Assembly: GCA_973895155.1 (NCBI GenBank)
Contig: OZ316894.1
Span: forward strand, 11,656,001 to 11,720,000
Direction of reading: 5' to 3'
DNA: 64,000 bases
Source: Marsupella aquatica
Taxonomy: Eukaryota; Marchantiophyta
Shown in pieces: positions 24,103-36,863 of this stretch. A program made the translations under genes and the position numbers. The first letter of the stretch is position 1; each line of letters starts with the position of its first letter. Below the pieces are notes generated by a model, which worked only from the letters and a program-made list of their open reading frames with translations, was not told where the DNA came from and did no database searches.

Positions 24103-25510
24103 TTGGTGAGAGGGTTACATGCTAGAGGGTTACATTGTCAGGAAAACTGGCACGACACAACCACGAGAGCACAACCAACAAGCATATGCACACACCAGCA
24201 CAAGATGTATGTGGTTCACCTTTGTCAAGTCTACTTTCACGGAATGCTAGAGCTTTTACTAAGCTTTGGCCACCATGGCCACACAAAGCCTCCATGTACA
24301 AGCTCTCCTCCTAGCACCTAGCGAGGTACCTAGCTAGCTTCCTCAACAATGAACATGAGTCTCCCAAAAAAACTCTCCCTAACTAGATACAAGAGTCGCG
24401 ACTAATCACCATTAACACTCTAATGGTGGTATAGGCTTAGTAACTACAAGTTAACCCAAGACTAGAGTTAACCCTAACATACATGCTAGTAACCCAGACC
24501 GTCACAACTCTATACTTAATGAGGCTAGTACTCTTAGTTTGAAGTTACTAGAAATCTACAAAGAGGGAAGATTACTGTGACAAGCATTGGAGCCAAGGAT
24601 GTGAGAGGGTTACATGATGGGTTAGACAAGCCTTGGAGCCAAGGATGTGAGAGGGTTACATGACAGGTTACTGGGTTACATGCTAGAACCCAGACCAGAC
24701 CTTCATATTTCTGTCGTAATTCTCATAATTCTATATTCAATGAGGCTAGTACTGTTAGTTTGAAGGTAATAGAAATACACAAAGAGGGAAAATTATTGTG
24801 ACAAGAGTTTGAGCCAAGCATGTAAGAGGGTTACATGCCAGAAGGTCACAGGGTTACATGCTAGTAACCCAGACCAGACCGTCAAAATTCTATACTCAAT
24901 GAGGCTAGTACTATTAGTTTGAAATAACAAGAAATTTACAAAGAGGGAATATTATTGTGACAACCGTTTGAGCCAATCATGTGAGAGGATTACATGATAG
25001 TAACCCAGACCAGACCGTCATAATTCTATATTATTCAATGAGGCTAGTACTCTTAGTTTGAAGTTACTACAAATCTACACGGAGGGAATATTATTGTGAC
25101 CATCTTTTGAGCCAAGCATGTGAGAGGGTTACATGCTAGTGGGTTACAACCTTACATGCTAGTAACCCAGACCAGACCGTCATAATTCTATACTCAATGA
25201 GGCTAGTACTGTTAGTTTGAAGTTACTAGAAATCTACAAAGAGGGAAAATTATTGTGACAAGCTTTTGAGCCGCGCATGTGAGAGGGTTACATGCTAGGG
25301 GGTTACATGCTAGTGGGTGGGTTACATGCTAGTGGGTGGGTTACATACTAGTGTGTTGCAGGGTTACATGCTAGTAACCCAGACCAGACAGTCATAATTC
25401 TATACTCAATGAGGCGTTACTGTAGTACTCTTAGTTTGAAGCTACAGTACTAGAAAATCTAGAAAGAGGGAAAATTATTGTGACAAGCGTTTGAGGCAAA
25501 GCGTTTGAGG
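24103..25510 (+). repeat. Satellite array, unit about 140-210 bp, six copies
   Basis: Units share aacccagaccagaccgtca, taattctatactcaatgagg, ctagtactcttagtttgaag, ttactagaaatctacaaaga, gggaaaattattgtgacaag and gtgagagggttacatgctag. The cagaccgtca boundary recurs near 24490, 24690, 24867, 25003, 25167 and 25377. A short subunit (gggttacatgctagt) is further amplified at 25285-25370. The array ends about 350 bases before the VPS8 start codon and is interrupted by a solo LTR at 24136-24479. Confidence 0.92.
24136..24479 (-). mobile_element. Solo LTR, Copia type, nested in the satellite
   Basis: On the minus strand it starts TGTTAGGGTTAACTCTAG and ends AGTTTTCCTGACA (344 bp). A perfect 5-bp target-site duplication TACAT flanks it (24131-24135 and 24480-24484). 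Internal parts such as ggtgaaccacatac, agagcttgt and the length match the other two LTRs loosely, suggesting a related subfamily. The insertion lies inside a ggttacatgctagt unit of the array, so it postdates that unit. Confidence 0.85.
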
Positions 25511-25855
25511 TCAAAATGAGACTTGCCGCTGAAGGATGAGTACACTGCACTACACTAGAGCTCTGATCCTCCATTGTGCACAGATTGCTTTGCCCACTTC
25601 TTAGAACTCTGCTTCGGCTCATCCTTCTCGCGCGAAGCTCCCTGAAATGTGTATACCACTCTCTGCCGTTTGAATCCAGGATGATGCAATTTCTGTGGCG
25701 GACTTCTGTGTGGTTACTTCCCTTGTGTTGTCTCTCTCAGAGTTCTTTGCTTCCTCATATTGTTTCCGCTTCTTCCTCCTTCGTTGTGCCATTCTTTACC
25801 CTTCCTGCCGCCGCTCCGGCTCCACTTCTCGAGGTTCATCTGCGCCTTTTGTTAA

Positions 25856-28800
25856 ATGGGGGACCTGCTGTTCGACGACTTTGATGTGGATGCTCTCCTT
25901 GACGCTCAGAGTAGCGATGACGATGGGAGCGACCTACCCGAACTCGAGAGATCCCTTGATGACATCCTCAATGACACGGAATTCGCAGACATTTTGGGAG
26001 GTTCTGCTGCGTACGGTAAGTCATCCGGTGTTTCTCCGACATTTAGCACTCCCAAGAGCGCCGATCTTAGCGGTAATAAATGGCCTGCAGCAGCCATTGG
26101 ACTGGAGGGAGAGGCGATTGAGGGAAATTCACAGACCGGACTAGAATTTAGAAACGTGAGCAACGGGAAGAAGTTCGGCATTGTAGACCAGATTTCATCG
26201 GTTGCGTATGAAGACGATGATGGGAGGACAGAAATGTTTTCCGCTGATGACCAGAATGAGAATTCTGTTCCCGAAATTCCCGACAGCACGAAGTCGGCAA
26301 GTGAGGTTTTCCCTTCTTACGGTTTAGAAAATACTTCGCACAGTGACAGATCTGAAGCGGCTGTGGAAGGCGCTGAGACAAGGGAAACGAAGAGGACTAT
26401 TACAAACAACTACAGTGGATGGGAAAGTAACGGGAGATCTCTTGGTGAATCACCGTTGATTCACCCTCAATTTGCCAAACCCAGCTATGGTCCCAGGCCT
26501 GGCGATGCAATTGCCGCTGCGGCAGCCTTGTCTCGTCAGTCTGGGTCTCCACGCTCCTCTACTACGTCTAGGTTTATAAAACTTACGGGTAAGCATATTC
26601 TGCAGAAGAACTCTTCAGCAGAAATTCTGGACAATGACAACAGTGGTCGGGAGACAGACGCAAATTTTAGAAGGGAAGATTCCTCCTCAGCATCACAGGT
26701 TTCAGACGAAGCAGCCGCAATTCAGGAATATTTTAGTTCCGCAGGTCGAGAAGATTTCGAGTATTCTAGCGGTAGGTTTTCAAACGATGGGGCTCTAGAA
26801 TTTGGTAGTAAGCAGGGAGCTGCAAATGAGGAAAGTGGCATTCAGTGGAAAAATGATAAAATACATGCAGAGGCCATCGCAGATCTCAGTGAAGAGGTCG
26901 AAATTCTGTCTACTCTTGAATCTCAATTACACGAGGAGCCGGGCTATTCCAGTTCGTCAGATGATATTGAGCCTCCGCCCAAAGGAGAAGAGCCAGTCCC
27001 CGAGCATTCCTTCTCAATGGTTGTGCTCGATGAATCTTCATCTGATAGTGCATCGGATGTGGACGATGGTGTAAGTCCAATTGAAATTCAACCTGATTTT
27101 GACGTGAAATCTCCGACGGGTGCCGCTCGCCTCCCTGAGCCAGCAGCCGAAGCTTATCCCACGGAGCCCGAGTGGTCTGATGCAGCGTCATTGAACAACT
27201 GGATTGAGGAGACCGATGAGGACGCGATTACGAGTACAGAAGCCACATCAAACGCCCAGCAACATAGGGTCCAGCGCCTTTTGACCAGGAGGAATTCTGT
27301 CGCTAGGAGTGTGGTGCGACTGACGTCAGACGAAGTAGAAGAAAACGAACCCAAAATTGGTGGGGAGAACAGAGAGGTGCAGCTGCTGACGGAAAAGTAT
27401 CAATCCACAGCTTTACAGATAGCAGAAGAGCTCGAAAGAAATGCGGCTAGCTCAGGCTTACACTGGGAAGAAGGGGCTGTGGCGCAGCCAATGAGACTTG
27501 AAGGCATTCAGAGGGGTGCTCCTGCCATTGGGTTATTGCAGCTTGATCGTGGGGGTTCGCTTTCTTACGCTTTGCAGTCTGCTACTTTGCGACGGGAGCA
27601 TGGTATGCCACAAGCACTTGCTGTTCACTCAAATTATATTGCCGTTGGATTGTCTAAAGGGGGAATATTAGTGATCCCGAGCAAGTACTCGGCAACGCGA
27701 ATTGCAGATGAAACTGATGCTAAGGTAACCACACAGTTCTCCGTATTTTCTCGATCTAATTAAAACTAATTCATGTTCACAAGCTCCTAGATACAATAGA
27801 TTGAATCATTAAACATAATAACATGGCAATGGCAGACAACTAACAATGAGTACATATGGTGTAAAGATGTCATCTATACTGGCTGATGTTGTGTGTATGC
27901 ACGAACGTCTTCGTAGTGCATAGTACGAAATTTTGCAAGTCATTAAAACCCTAGCTCCATTCATTCAGTGAAGTAAAAGACTGATCTCTAACAATTGATT
28001 TGTGTAGCACTTTGTCTTATCTACACCTGGACCGGACAAGTCTGTGAGTTCCATGTGCTTTAATCAGCTAGGTGATCTTCTTTTAGTGGGCTACTCCAAT
28101 GGCCACCTGGTCCTTTGGGATGTGCCAAAGGCAAATGTTATCAAAACTTTGGAGAAGGAACACTCAGTTGCTATAGTTCATACTTTGTTCCTGGGGCAAG
28201 ATATTCCTGGGGCTCGCAATTTTAAGGCGATCACATCTGATTCGAAAGGACTTACATTGCTTCATACTTTCACGGTGCTTCCAGTTCCAGTTCTGCGGCG
28301 CTACACAGTGAACACCACAGTAGGTCTCTCTACCTCATACTTTGGATAACCTAACATGTAGGCTTTAGGGGCCTCACTTCCAGATCTTGTCTTCTCACGA
28401 AGTCTATAAATTTGTAATCATCAGACTCTGATCTATCATATGTCATTCTGTTAAACCGACTATGGGAAGTGTGTATTCTGTTACTGATGCAAATCTCGGC
28501 ATGTTTGTGATCATTTATCAGTGTATTTTGGATGGTCAAAGAACGGGAATAGTGCTCTCAGTCTCCCCATTGCTACCTGAGGAGGGATCCCAGAATGCTG
28601 GAGGGCAGAGTCCTGCACCACATGGGGGCACCTCAGTACCCATGAATCTCAGTAGTGTGATGGGGGTTGTTGGAGGAGCCACTGCCACTGCCACTGATGT
28701 GGGGCGGAAGTTTCTATACGATGGAGCTGCTTCTGAAGACAATGGAGGTGGCCTGGTCGTGTTTGTTACTCACCAAGTGGCCCTTGTGGTGAGCAAGATT

Positions 28801-31800
28801 CAACTTCCTCACAGAATGTAGATATCTTCTGCACTGGAACAATTTCTGCATACAGGCTGGATAGTGCGCTCTCCGTGCTAACGGGGGAGGGAGACGTTTA
28901 GATCTCTATACTTTTGATCATGTTGTGTGCGATTGAGGAACGTGATGACATGGTGGTTTAGACTTAGATGTACTACATTCTATCACTGCATGGATGGTCG
29001 TGTTTGTGTGATCATTGAGTCAAGAGACTGAACAATTTGAATTTGTTGACAGGTAAGGTTGTTACCGTCTGTTGAAGTTTGTGCCAGACTGTCCCGACCT
29101 GAGGGCATACGAGAAGGTGCTATTCCTTATACAGCTTGGAGGCGTACCAAGTCTAAAGCAGGAATTCCCACTGGTTCTATGCTCCCATCAAGCACAAGTG
29201 AATCTATGTCCCAGTCTTTGCAAAAAGATGATGGCCGTCCTTCTGAAAGCACTCAAAGTCAAGAAGCTGCTCCGGTAGAAGGGACGATGGTCAAAGTTAA
29301 TGGTGAGGGAAGTGAAAACTGCCCCTCACTCGCAATTGCGTGGGACAGGAAAATACTCATTTACCAGTTGCCAAAGTCAGAGTTAAAATCTGTTGCTCAG
29401 TGGGAAGTCGATAGTCCGGTTGTCGGTGTTGCATGGTTGGAGGAGCAGGTGGGGATCTGAACTAGTTCTACGTGTGATAGATTGCATTTAAGAAACCTTG
29501 AACAGAACTTATATTTGCATTCTATGTTCATATTTTTAATGTCATTTGCTTCAGGGAGTTTCTTTTTGTCAGAATTGCGTCCAGATCTGTAACTAATTGG
29601 GAGACATTGCTGGTGGTTTCTGGTCTTACAGATGATGGTAGTTGCAACATCCAAAGACCAACTCTGCTTGTTTACAAATGAAGGGGTTGAGATAGAACGG
29701 GCAGTTTTGGGGACTGAGCATGGCGGCATTGGGGCATTCATTTATCACACCCACTTTATGAATCTATACGGGAACCCTGAGAAGGCTTACCACAATGCAC
29801 TGGCAGTGCGGGGAGCTGCTTTGTACTTACTCGGACCTAGTCAGCTGTGGAGAGCTCGCCTCTTACCGTGGAGGGATCGAATTAAGGCATTGGAGAATGC
29901 TGGGGATTGGATGGGTGCGTTTCACATCGCTATGGAAATTTATGACGGGCGATCTCAAGGTGTGACGGGCCTTCCAAAGGGCCTTGATGCCATGCGAGAT
30001 GCTATTATGCCAACTCTTCTGGCCTTACTTTCTGCCTACATTGATGAAGCCTTTGCATATCTCTCCTTGGCACTTGGTCCTTCATCCTCAACCCCAATGA
30101 TGAAGATTGCACCAGAACCTATTAAAAAACAGCATGAGCTATCTCAGCCACAAGGGTCAACCGCTCGTCAACCGGACAATGGCGTTGTGGAGGCCAGAGA
30201 GCAGTATGCGAGAGTAGGTGGTGTGGCCATTGAATTTTGTGTACATATCCGCAAAACAGAGGTTCTGTTCGAGAATGTTTTCAGCAAGTTTGAGGCAGTA
30301 GGTCAACGTGGTAAGACTTTCGCACATGTTTTACTCTGTGGACTGCAAGTGCTACCTATTGTATGACATTCTAGACAGAAGTACCTGCAACCATGTATTT
30401 GAATTCAGGAACGAAAGTCTGTCTTTCTCATGCAAGCTAGGTGTTCCTGATGTCCCATTATTCCAGCAAACTTCGTCTTTATAGTTTGGAGAACTGAGAT
30501 AATGCAGTGCCTTTTACAGGTACTTTTCTGGAATTGCTGGAGCCTTACATACTAAAGGACATGTTAGCTGGTCTGGCACCTGAGGTTAGTATTTAGAAAA
30601 CTATCTGCAAGAAAAGACGTCCTTCCTGTCTCCAATTTTGCTTTCAGTTGTATGCATCTTGTACAGAAGCACCTTACTGGGTTTTTCCTGAACTATATGT
30701 TTGGTATCTTTAGGTGATGCAAGCTCTTGTGGAGCATTACAGCAGCCGTGGTTGGCTAAACAGGGTTGAACAATGTGTCCTGCATATGGACATCGGATCT
30801 CTAGATTTCAATCAGGTGAGCACAGAATCTAATGGTACCCGTACTAATCATGTATGGGCATCGTACGTGCGGAGTATTTGACTAGTGATCCCCGACCTCT
30901 CTTTGTGAGAAGGATATTGTATTATTTGGGTTCCTGAACTCCTTCCTTACTGCTGTGGGGGTATCATTCCACAGTAAGTGTGTCAAATATCTTCTAAGTA
31001 GAAATGAAAAAGTGGGCGCATACTTCTCCGAGTATCTCCAACAATGGACATAAATTTGTTTTGTCGGTGGGTTTCCCTGAATTGGAACCAAAGCCAATAC
31101 TTTGGTGCGGTTTTAGGAACCCAGAATTTCGCGTCTCTCCACGGTACCACAATTTCGAGCTATGTTGTGGGCCAGGGTTCAATTGTACCACCTCTTGACA
31201 GGGAAAGGAAGGGAAGAAGGCTGCGAGGGCGTGAAGAGTTGTTAGTTTTTAGCGGACGATGAGCCTTTCTCTTACTTTTATGGTCACAGATAAAAGAGTT
31301 TTACAGTGGTAACGTGAGAAAGTTCTCAATTGGGCTATCTGGATTTGAATTGAATAGATCTGTTGTGTAAATTGTTTGATAGTAATATAACTTATTTGGC
31401 GTAATGAATATGAGAAGGATGAGAATTGCAGAAGGTGTAACTGATAACATTCTTACCACCTTTTCTGGTTGCTGTGGAGAAGGTTGTCCGCGTCTGCAGA
31501 GATCATGGGTTGTATAGCGCACTGATATATCTGTTCACTAAAGGTCTCGACGACTTCAAATCACCACTCGAAGAACTCTTTGCTGTTGCTCAAAACTCAA
31601 AAGCCTTTGGGTAGGTTCATTATATGTGAAGTTTTTCACTTTTGTAGACTGCTGTATGGAAAGTTGAGTACCACTTAATCTGTAGATCGTACTTTAGATC
31701 AGGTTGCTGTGGCTGGTTATCTCATTCTGCATCCTTAATTTACGCAGGTACAAGCTGCTGGTGTATCTGAAATACTGCTTCACTGGGCTTGCATTCCCCC

Positions 31801-34800
31801 CGGGTACTTGTTGCTTTCTTGAAATTTGTAGGTTAGACATTGGAGGTAGATTTAAGTTTGAGCTTGTCACAGGGAGCCCGGTCACCCATTAAAGGTTACG
31901 TCCTGGCTGTTTATTTTGAGTTCATGAGTTGTTAGTTTTAGGTTTATTGGAGCAGTGTTGAGGTCTACTCGACAGCGTTCCTTGGGTCAAAAAACCAGGG
32001 TTTCTGTTGACTGTTTATTCCGGCAGTCAATCTTTGATTATGCGTGACTGGAATTGATCGAGAAATGGTATGGATGGCATTGCTAATGTAGATTTTGTGA
32101 CCAACAGGCAACGGGACCCTCAGTGCGTCAAGACTACCTACACTGCGTGCAGAGTTGCTTAATTACATACTGGATCCAATGGAGACAAAGGGTGAGGGAG
32201 GCGAAAGTACTGTACAGAAATTATATCCACGACTGCTGTATCTTCTGAAATTAGACACTCAAGCCAGCCTGACGGTATTGGGAGCAGCATTTCCGGAACA
32301 AGGCCCTCTAGGCGTTGGTACGCGGGACTGGGTTTATTCTTCAGGTGACGGCAAACCCGAGCACGGCAATGGAAATAGTCAGTTGCACTCAGAATTTAAG
32401 GGCTCCGATTTCCCGACGGGAGAGATCGTCATAGAAGGCCTTACTTTGGCCCAGAAGAATATTGATGCTGTTATACACATTCTCCAGGTTACCCACATTT
32501 CTGGCCACAGCGCAATGTCAGAATCACCACCAATCTTTTCAAAGGAACAGTGGCCAACTGACAAGGACACAGGGGAGATGCTAGAGTTTGTGGCTCATTT
32601 TGCAGCTGGAAAATATGCCGTGGTGACAGCAGCCATCATGCCCAACATTCTGGAGCATTTGACCTCCCCAGCTGTCAAGGGTTCTGCAGTTGCAGAGCTT
32701 TCAGAAAAGGGAAAGCAGGTCATCCAGAAGCAGAGAGAAGACTTGATGGTCGCCCTGCTCAGGGCTGTTCCTAAGTCAGAGTGGGATGCTCAGCGAGCCC
32801 TTGAACTTGCTCAAAATGCTGGATACTGGCAGGTATGTTAGGGGATTTTTTGCTTTGTAAGTATTAATCCAAAGAAGCTCAGTAGTCCCAAAACTTATTG
32901 AAAAGAGATGTCCGTTGGGTTTCCGATCATCCACTTCGGTGAGCCAGTGCTACTGGTTTGAATCCAAACTGAATTATAACATTTTATATGCTACCAAGGT
33001 ATCTCATCTCCCATTTGCTGCCATTCCATGGATTTGTGGTCCCTCTCAGGCAGTACTTGCGGTACGAGTATGACATGTCCGATTCTGAACATCTTTTCTT
33101 TTCGATGTAGGTAACTGCCCTTGTATATGCTCAGAAGAGTGACTATACTGCAGCATTGGATAACTACTTGAAAGATGCAACTCGACCACAGCATCCCTTC
33201 ACTTTCACTAGCTATATGCTTTCTTCCGAAGGTGGTTTGGAGGGTTCAAGCTTAGCCAACTTTCGTGAAGCTGTGCTTGCAAGGCTTCCACAACTTATTG
33301 AAATGAGCACGTAAGTTTCTCTGTACTATAAGAGTGTCTTCTAATGAAGTTCGTCATGGCTGTCTGTGTTAACCAGAGTAGGTTTTTGTCGTGCACGTTG
33401 CAGACGTCTCTGCCGCACTTTTGGTTTTTTTGCCAACGTACTTCGTTTACACTTCCTCTTCTACAACAGTCTTGAATCGTTAGACTTTAGCGTGAGTTCA
33501 AAATGACTTGAAAATAAACGTGCATGAACTTGCTTAATTCTGCATAGATTACCTGCCTACTGTCTGTCTCATTCCTCAATTGGACCTCTGGACTTTTACA
33601 TTTATTTCTTCATTTACTCTTGAAGCTGTGCCGTTTGGCTCCGTGTAAATAACAGTGAAATTTAATGTTGGATGTCATGTACTTTGAGCCTTTGTGAGAA
33701 TGCGTGCATTTTGGCTTTCCTGACCGTTTTGACTTGCTCAAACTCGAATAACTCATGAGGCTTATCTTTGTATTTCAGGGTTTCGACGTTATTTATTGTT
33801 CTCAAGCACTTAAGTAATGAAAATCAACGTATCTTGAGAGAACTAGCTCCCCATCCGAAGTTGCTGTTCAATTATCTGAAGTCTGTGATGAACATCCGCT
33901 CCAGTGGTCTGGATGATGAACAATTAGAACTCGAAGGAGATGTTGATTCTTCTCATCAATCAGTCCCTGGAGAATCATTGGACCTCGGTCGCAAGGTGGC
34001 CCTGGATTCCCATAGTGAAGAAAAGGAGAAAGATTTTTCTGTTCTGGATTCACAGGTTCACTTAGCCGATCTGCTGCAGCGTTCGGGACTAGAGTTCACA
34101 GTTGAAATGGCTGAGACGTTTGTTGAGGTGTGCGGAACCAATTTAATACTCTCTTTGTGCGTCTAGTACTGTCATTCTTGATCTGTTGAGGATTTTTCAA
34201 CGTGCTCAACCCCTGCATTCTCGTCTAGATTGCCCGTTTTTGGTAATTTGTAGAAGGTTCTCCTGCAATTTACTTCTACAGTTTCTCTTTATGTGTGAAA
34301 TCAACCGGGGTTTTCTCTTTATCACTGTTCTGCCGTGGCCCATGTTCTCTGGCTTTGTAATGCGTGCTCCTCGGTAGATCAACAGCAGGGTTTGACAAAT
34401 GAAAGACATCATGTGACAAATGAAAGACATCATGTTACTTAACAAGAATATAGCACCATTATTTACTCCTGTGATCACGTTTTTGTTTTGCAGCTGCTTT
34501 GTCGATTTGAACCAGAATCGGTACTCAAGTTCTTGATGAGATACGAGGACTACCGATTGGAGCATTGTCTAAAGCTTTGCCAGGAGTACGGCATTACCGA
34601 TGCAGCAACATTCCTGCTAGAACGAGTTGGGGATGTCGTCGGTGCTCTGTCATTGGTGCTGGCAGATGTGGACAAGTCCATGCAAGACATGGATCAGGCT
34701 CTGTTACAATTGGCCAATACTCCCTCATTCACAGAGACCTATGAAAGTTCCGAGGGGAATGAGTTTCTTAACTTACCAAAGGTGCGGCTTACCTCCATTA

Positions 34801-36863
34801 GTTTGCAAGGTTTTCCCACTAGGGTTTCCTTCACATTGCGAGATCTTTTAATCTCTTGGAGGGCATTATACCAGTTTGTTCAGCTGCATTGTCACTCAGG
34901 TTAAGTTTCATGGGGAAGTTAAGAAATGGGATCAGGGAGCTCCAAGAACGTCCATGTTTCCTCAAGAGTCGAAACCCCAGTTTATTGTAAATGGGGGATG
35001 TGTAATCTTGATTGTGATTGTCACTCAGATATAACGGTGTCAGTGCAGCTAGAATGCCTTGCTTTGTCCTTCAGAAGCCCATTGAAAGGCTATGACTAAT
35101 ATCTGCTGTGCCCCTATAGTTAGTGGCAAGGAGTGTTGTGCCCATTTACTCGTAGGCATCGATCCATGGAAGATTAATGTACGCTGATCCTGGAGACTGT
35201 GGGCCCAAATGTTTCAATGCTGATGCCAGGTGGTAGTAGTCCATTCTGTTCTGCGTGCGGCAGTTGCTCTGTGCCAACGTAGTACTTTCAGTCTCGAACC
35301 ACAGAAATCAGAATCTCTATGGTTTCTACTTCTTGGCAGGTACTCATCTTTCCTTTGGAGATGTAGTGCTTGGAAGTTTGGCTTTCACGTCCTGCAATTT
35401 GGGTCTTTTTGAAGTCAAAAATGGGGAAAAGCTGTAGCCAATTTTACACTTAACTCTCAGAAGTTCTTGTCTCAATCTTGTGCTCTTGCAAATCTTGTGC
35501 TCTTGCAAATCTGGCTTCAGGTTTGTGGAACCTCTGCACAGCTTCAATAAGCAGATGAAGAGTGCCACCCATATAAAGCAGCATGCCACTAAGAGTCAGG
35601 TCAATCACCGCTTAGAGCAGGAGCGGTTATCCAGCAGGAATGGCCTACGGTGGAAGGTCTGGGGAAATGATCTTGCGTCCAAGCTTCTCAGGAAAGTTCT
35701 GGCGCAGTTCATTGGAGACATAGTGAACGGAATGATGGGCTATGTCCCTCTTCCCACTATCATGAACAAGATTCTTGAGGACCACCGGGGACATGAGTTT
35801 GGGGATTTCAAGGCAACCATCTTAGATATGCTCAGCGCGTACGGTTACGAGCGAGCCATCCTGGTAAGGAACCGCATCTTCTCTGCTCTGTGCTGTCATC
35901 TTTCATGTTGAGTTTGGCCAAACAGCTGAGAGATAAATTTATTTACTGTGGTTTATTTCAGGGAACAGCCAAGCAACTGATAGAGGGCGACGCCTTTGAG
36001 AACATCAATGCACTCAAACGTGGCTGTACTCATGCATTCAGTCCCACTGATAGTAATTGTGCAATTTGTGGACGCCGTCTTGATGAGCCTGGACCTGAAG
36101 ATGTCAAAAGCTGGAACAGAAGCTCGCCAAGTAGTTCTCAAAGACAAACAAACAAAGACAAAGTGGATGACGAAACACAGTCCTCATCTTCAAACCTCAA
36201 TCAACTTGGAATCCGGATCTTTCCGTGTGGCCATGCTACCCACGTGAGCTGTGTGGAGGTTCGGTCTGAATCTGAAAGTAGGCGGCCATGGAATGTGGCT
36301 ATTTGCCCAATCTGCTCTCATATACGTCAACCTGTGGATCTCTCTTGGCACGGTAAGGATTCGAGTCTTGTAAGAGGCCTCGAGGGTCGACCTTGCAAAT
36401 CAAAGAAGCATGATGCAATTTACTCCTCGAAGGAAGGCAGTGGATACAAAACAATCAACCAAGTCTCAGGGCACTCTCGGGTATGTCGTTGTCCCCTCAA
36501 TCCATTTCGTGTGGTCCGACCTTGATGGAAGTACCAATGAACGGGTTTAAGGCTATGTATTTTCACGTAGCTTGATGGTACCAAATCTTCTGAAGGTGCA
36601 AAAATCCCAAATGATCTAATTTTAGATGAATTGTGATGCAGCTGCAGCTCCTCAAACACTTAGAGAATGGTACCGAACTACATGAACTTGGCATGCCCTT
36701 AAAATTAAAGTTGGCGCCAATGATTACTCTAAACAAGCGAGTGAGCTCGACAAACAGTGGGTCTGGTCGCCTGAGAGGCACTGGAAAGTCTTCATTAGCG
36801 ACTAGCTCTAGGGGAGAGAACGCAATAACAGTGCAGCGCAGGCCAAAGCCTCGTGCACGGTAG
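25856..36863 (+). CDS. VPS8: Vacuolar protein sorting-associated protein 8 (CORVET subunit), 17 exons
   Basis: Subunit of the CORVET tether that acts with Rab5-type GTPases in endosome fusion and vacuolar sorting. Exons: 25856-27724, 28008-28319, 28522-28788, 29053-29448, 29632-30310, 30520-30584, 30714-30815, 31483-31610, 31748-31803, 32108-32832, 33111-33310, 33779-34127, 34494-34781, 35230-35339, 35521-35863, 35962-36480, 36642-36863. All phases agree, giving 2209 residues, somewhat longer than I recall for Arabidopsis. Residues 1-560 are acidic, serine-rich and low complexity. A WD40-type propeller follows (about 570-1050, with LLVGYSNGHLVLWD). The conserved VPS8 core includes SLDFNQ-VVRVCRDHGLYSALIYLF, KYCFTGLAFPPG and, near the end, GYVPLPTIM and HEFGDFKATILDM. 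A C-terminal RING-H2 finger has ligands C1996, C1999, C2052, H2054, H2057, C2060, C2078 and C2081. An AATAAA at 37711 may end the transcript if the 3' untranslated region is spliced. No defect seen. Confidence 0.95.
34396..34440. repeat. Short tandem duplication inside a VPS8 intron
   Basis: gacaaatgaaagacatcatg occurs twice in a row in the intron between VPS8 exons 12 and 13. A similar 17-bp duplication, cttgtgctcttgcaaat, lies at 35477-35510 just before the exon 15 acceptor. Confidence 0.85.

Noticed and set aside
24590-25510. CRISPR-like array
   Set aside because: The repeated units are long, diverged and contiguous, in a plant nuclear context; it is a satellite.
25906-27354. Minus-strand frames within VPS8 exon 1
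   Set aside because: Shadows of the long VPS8 exon with no own motif.
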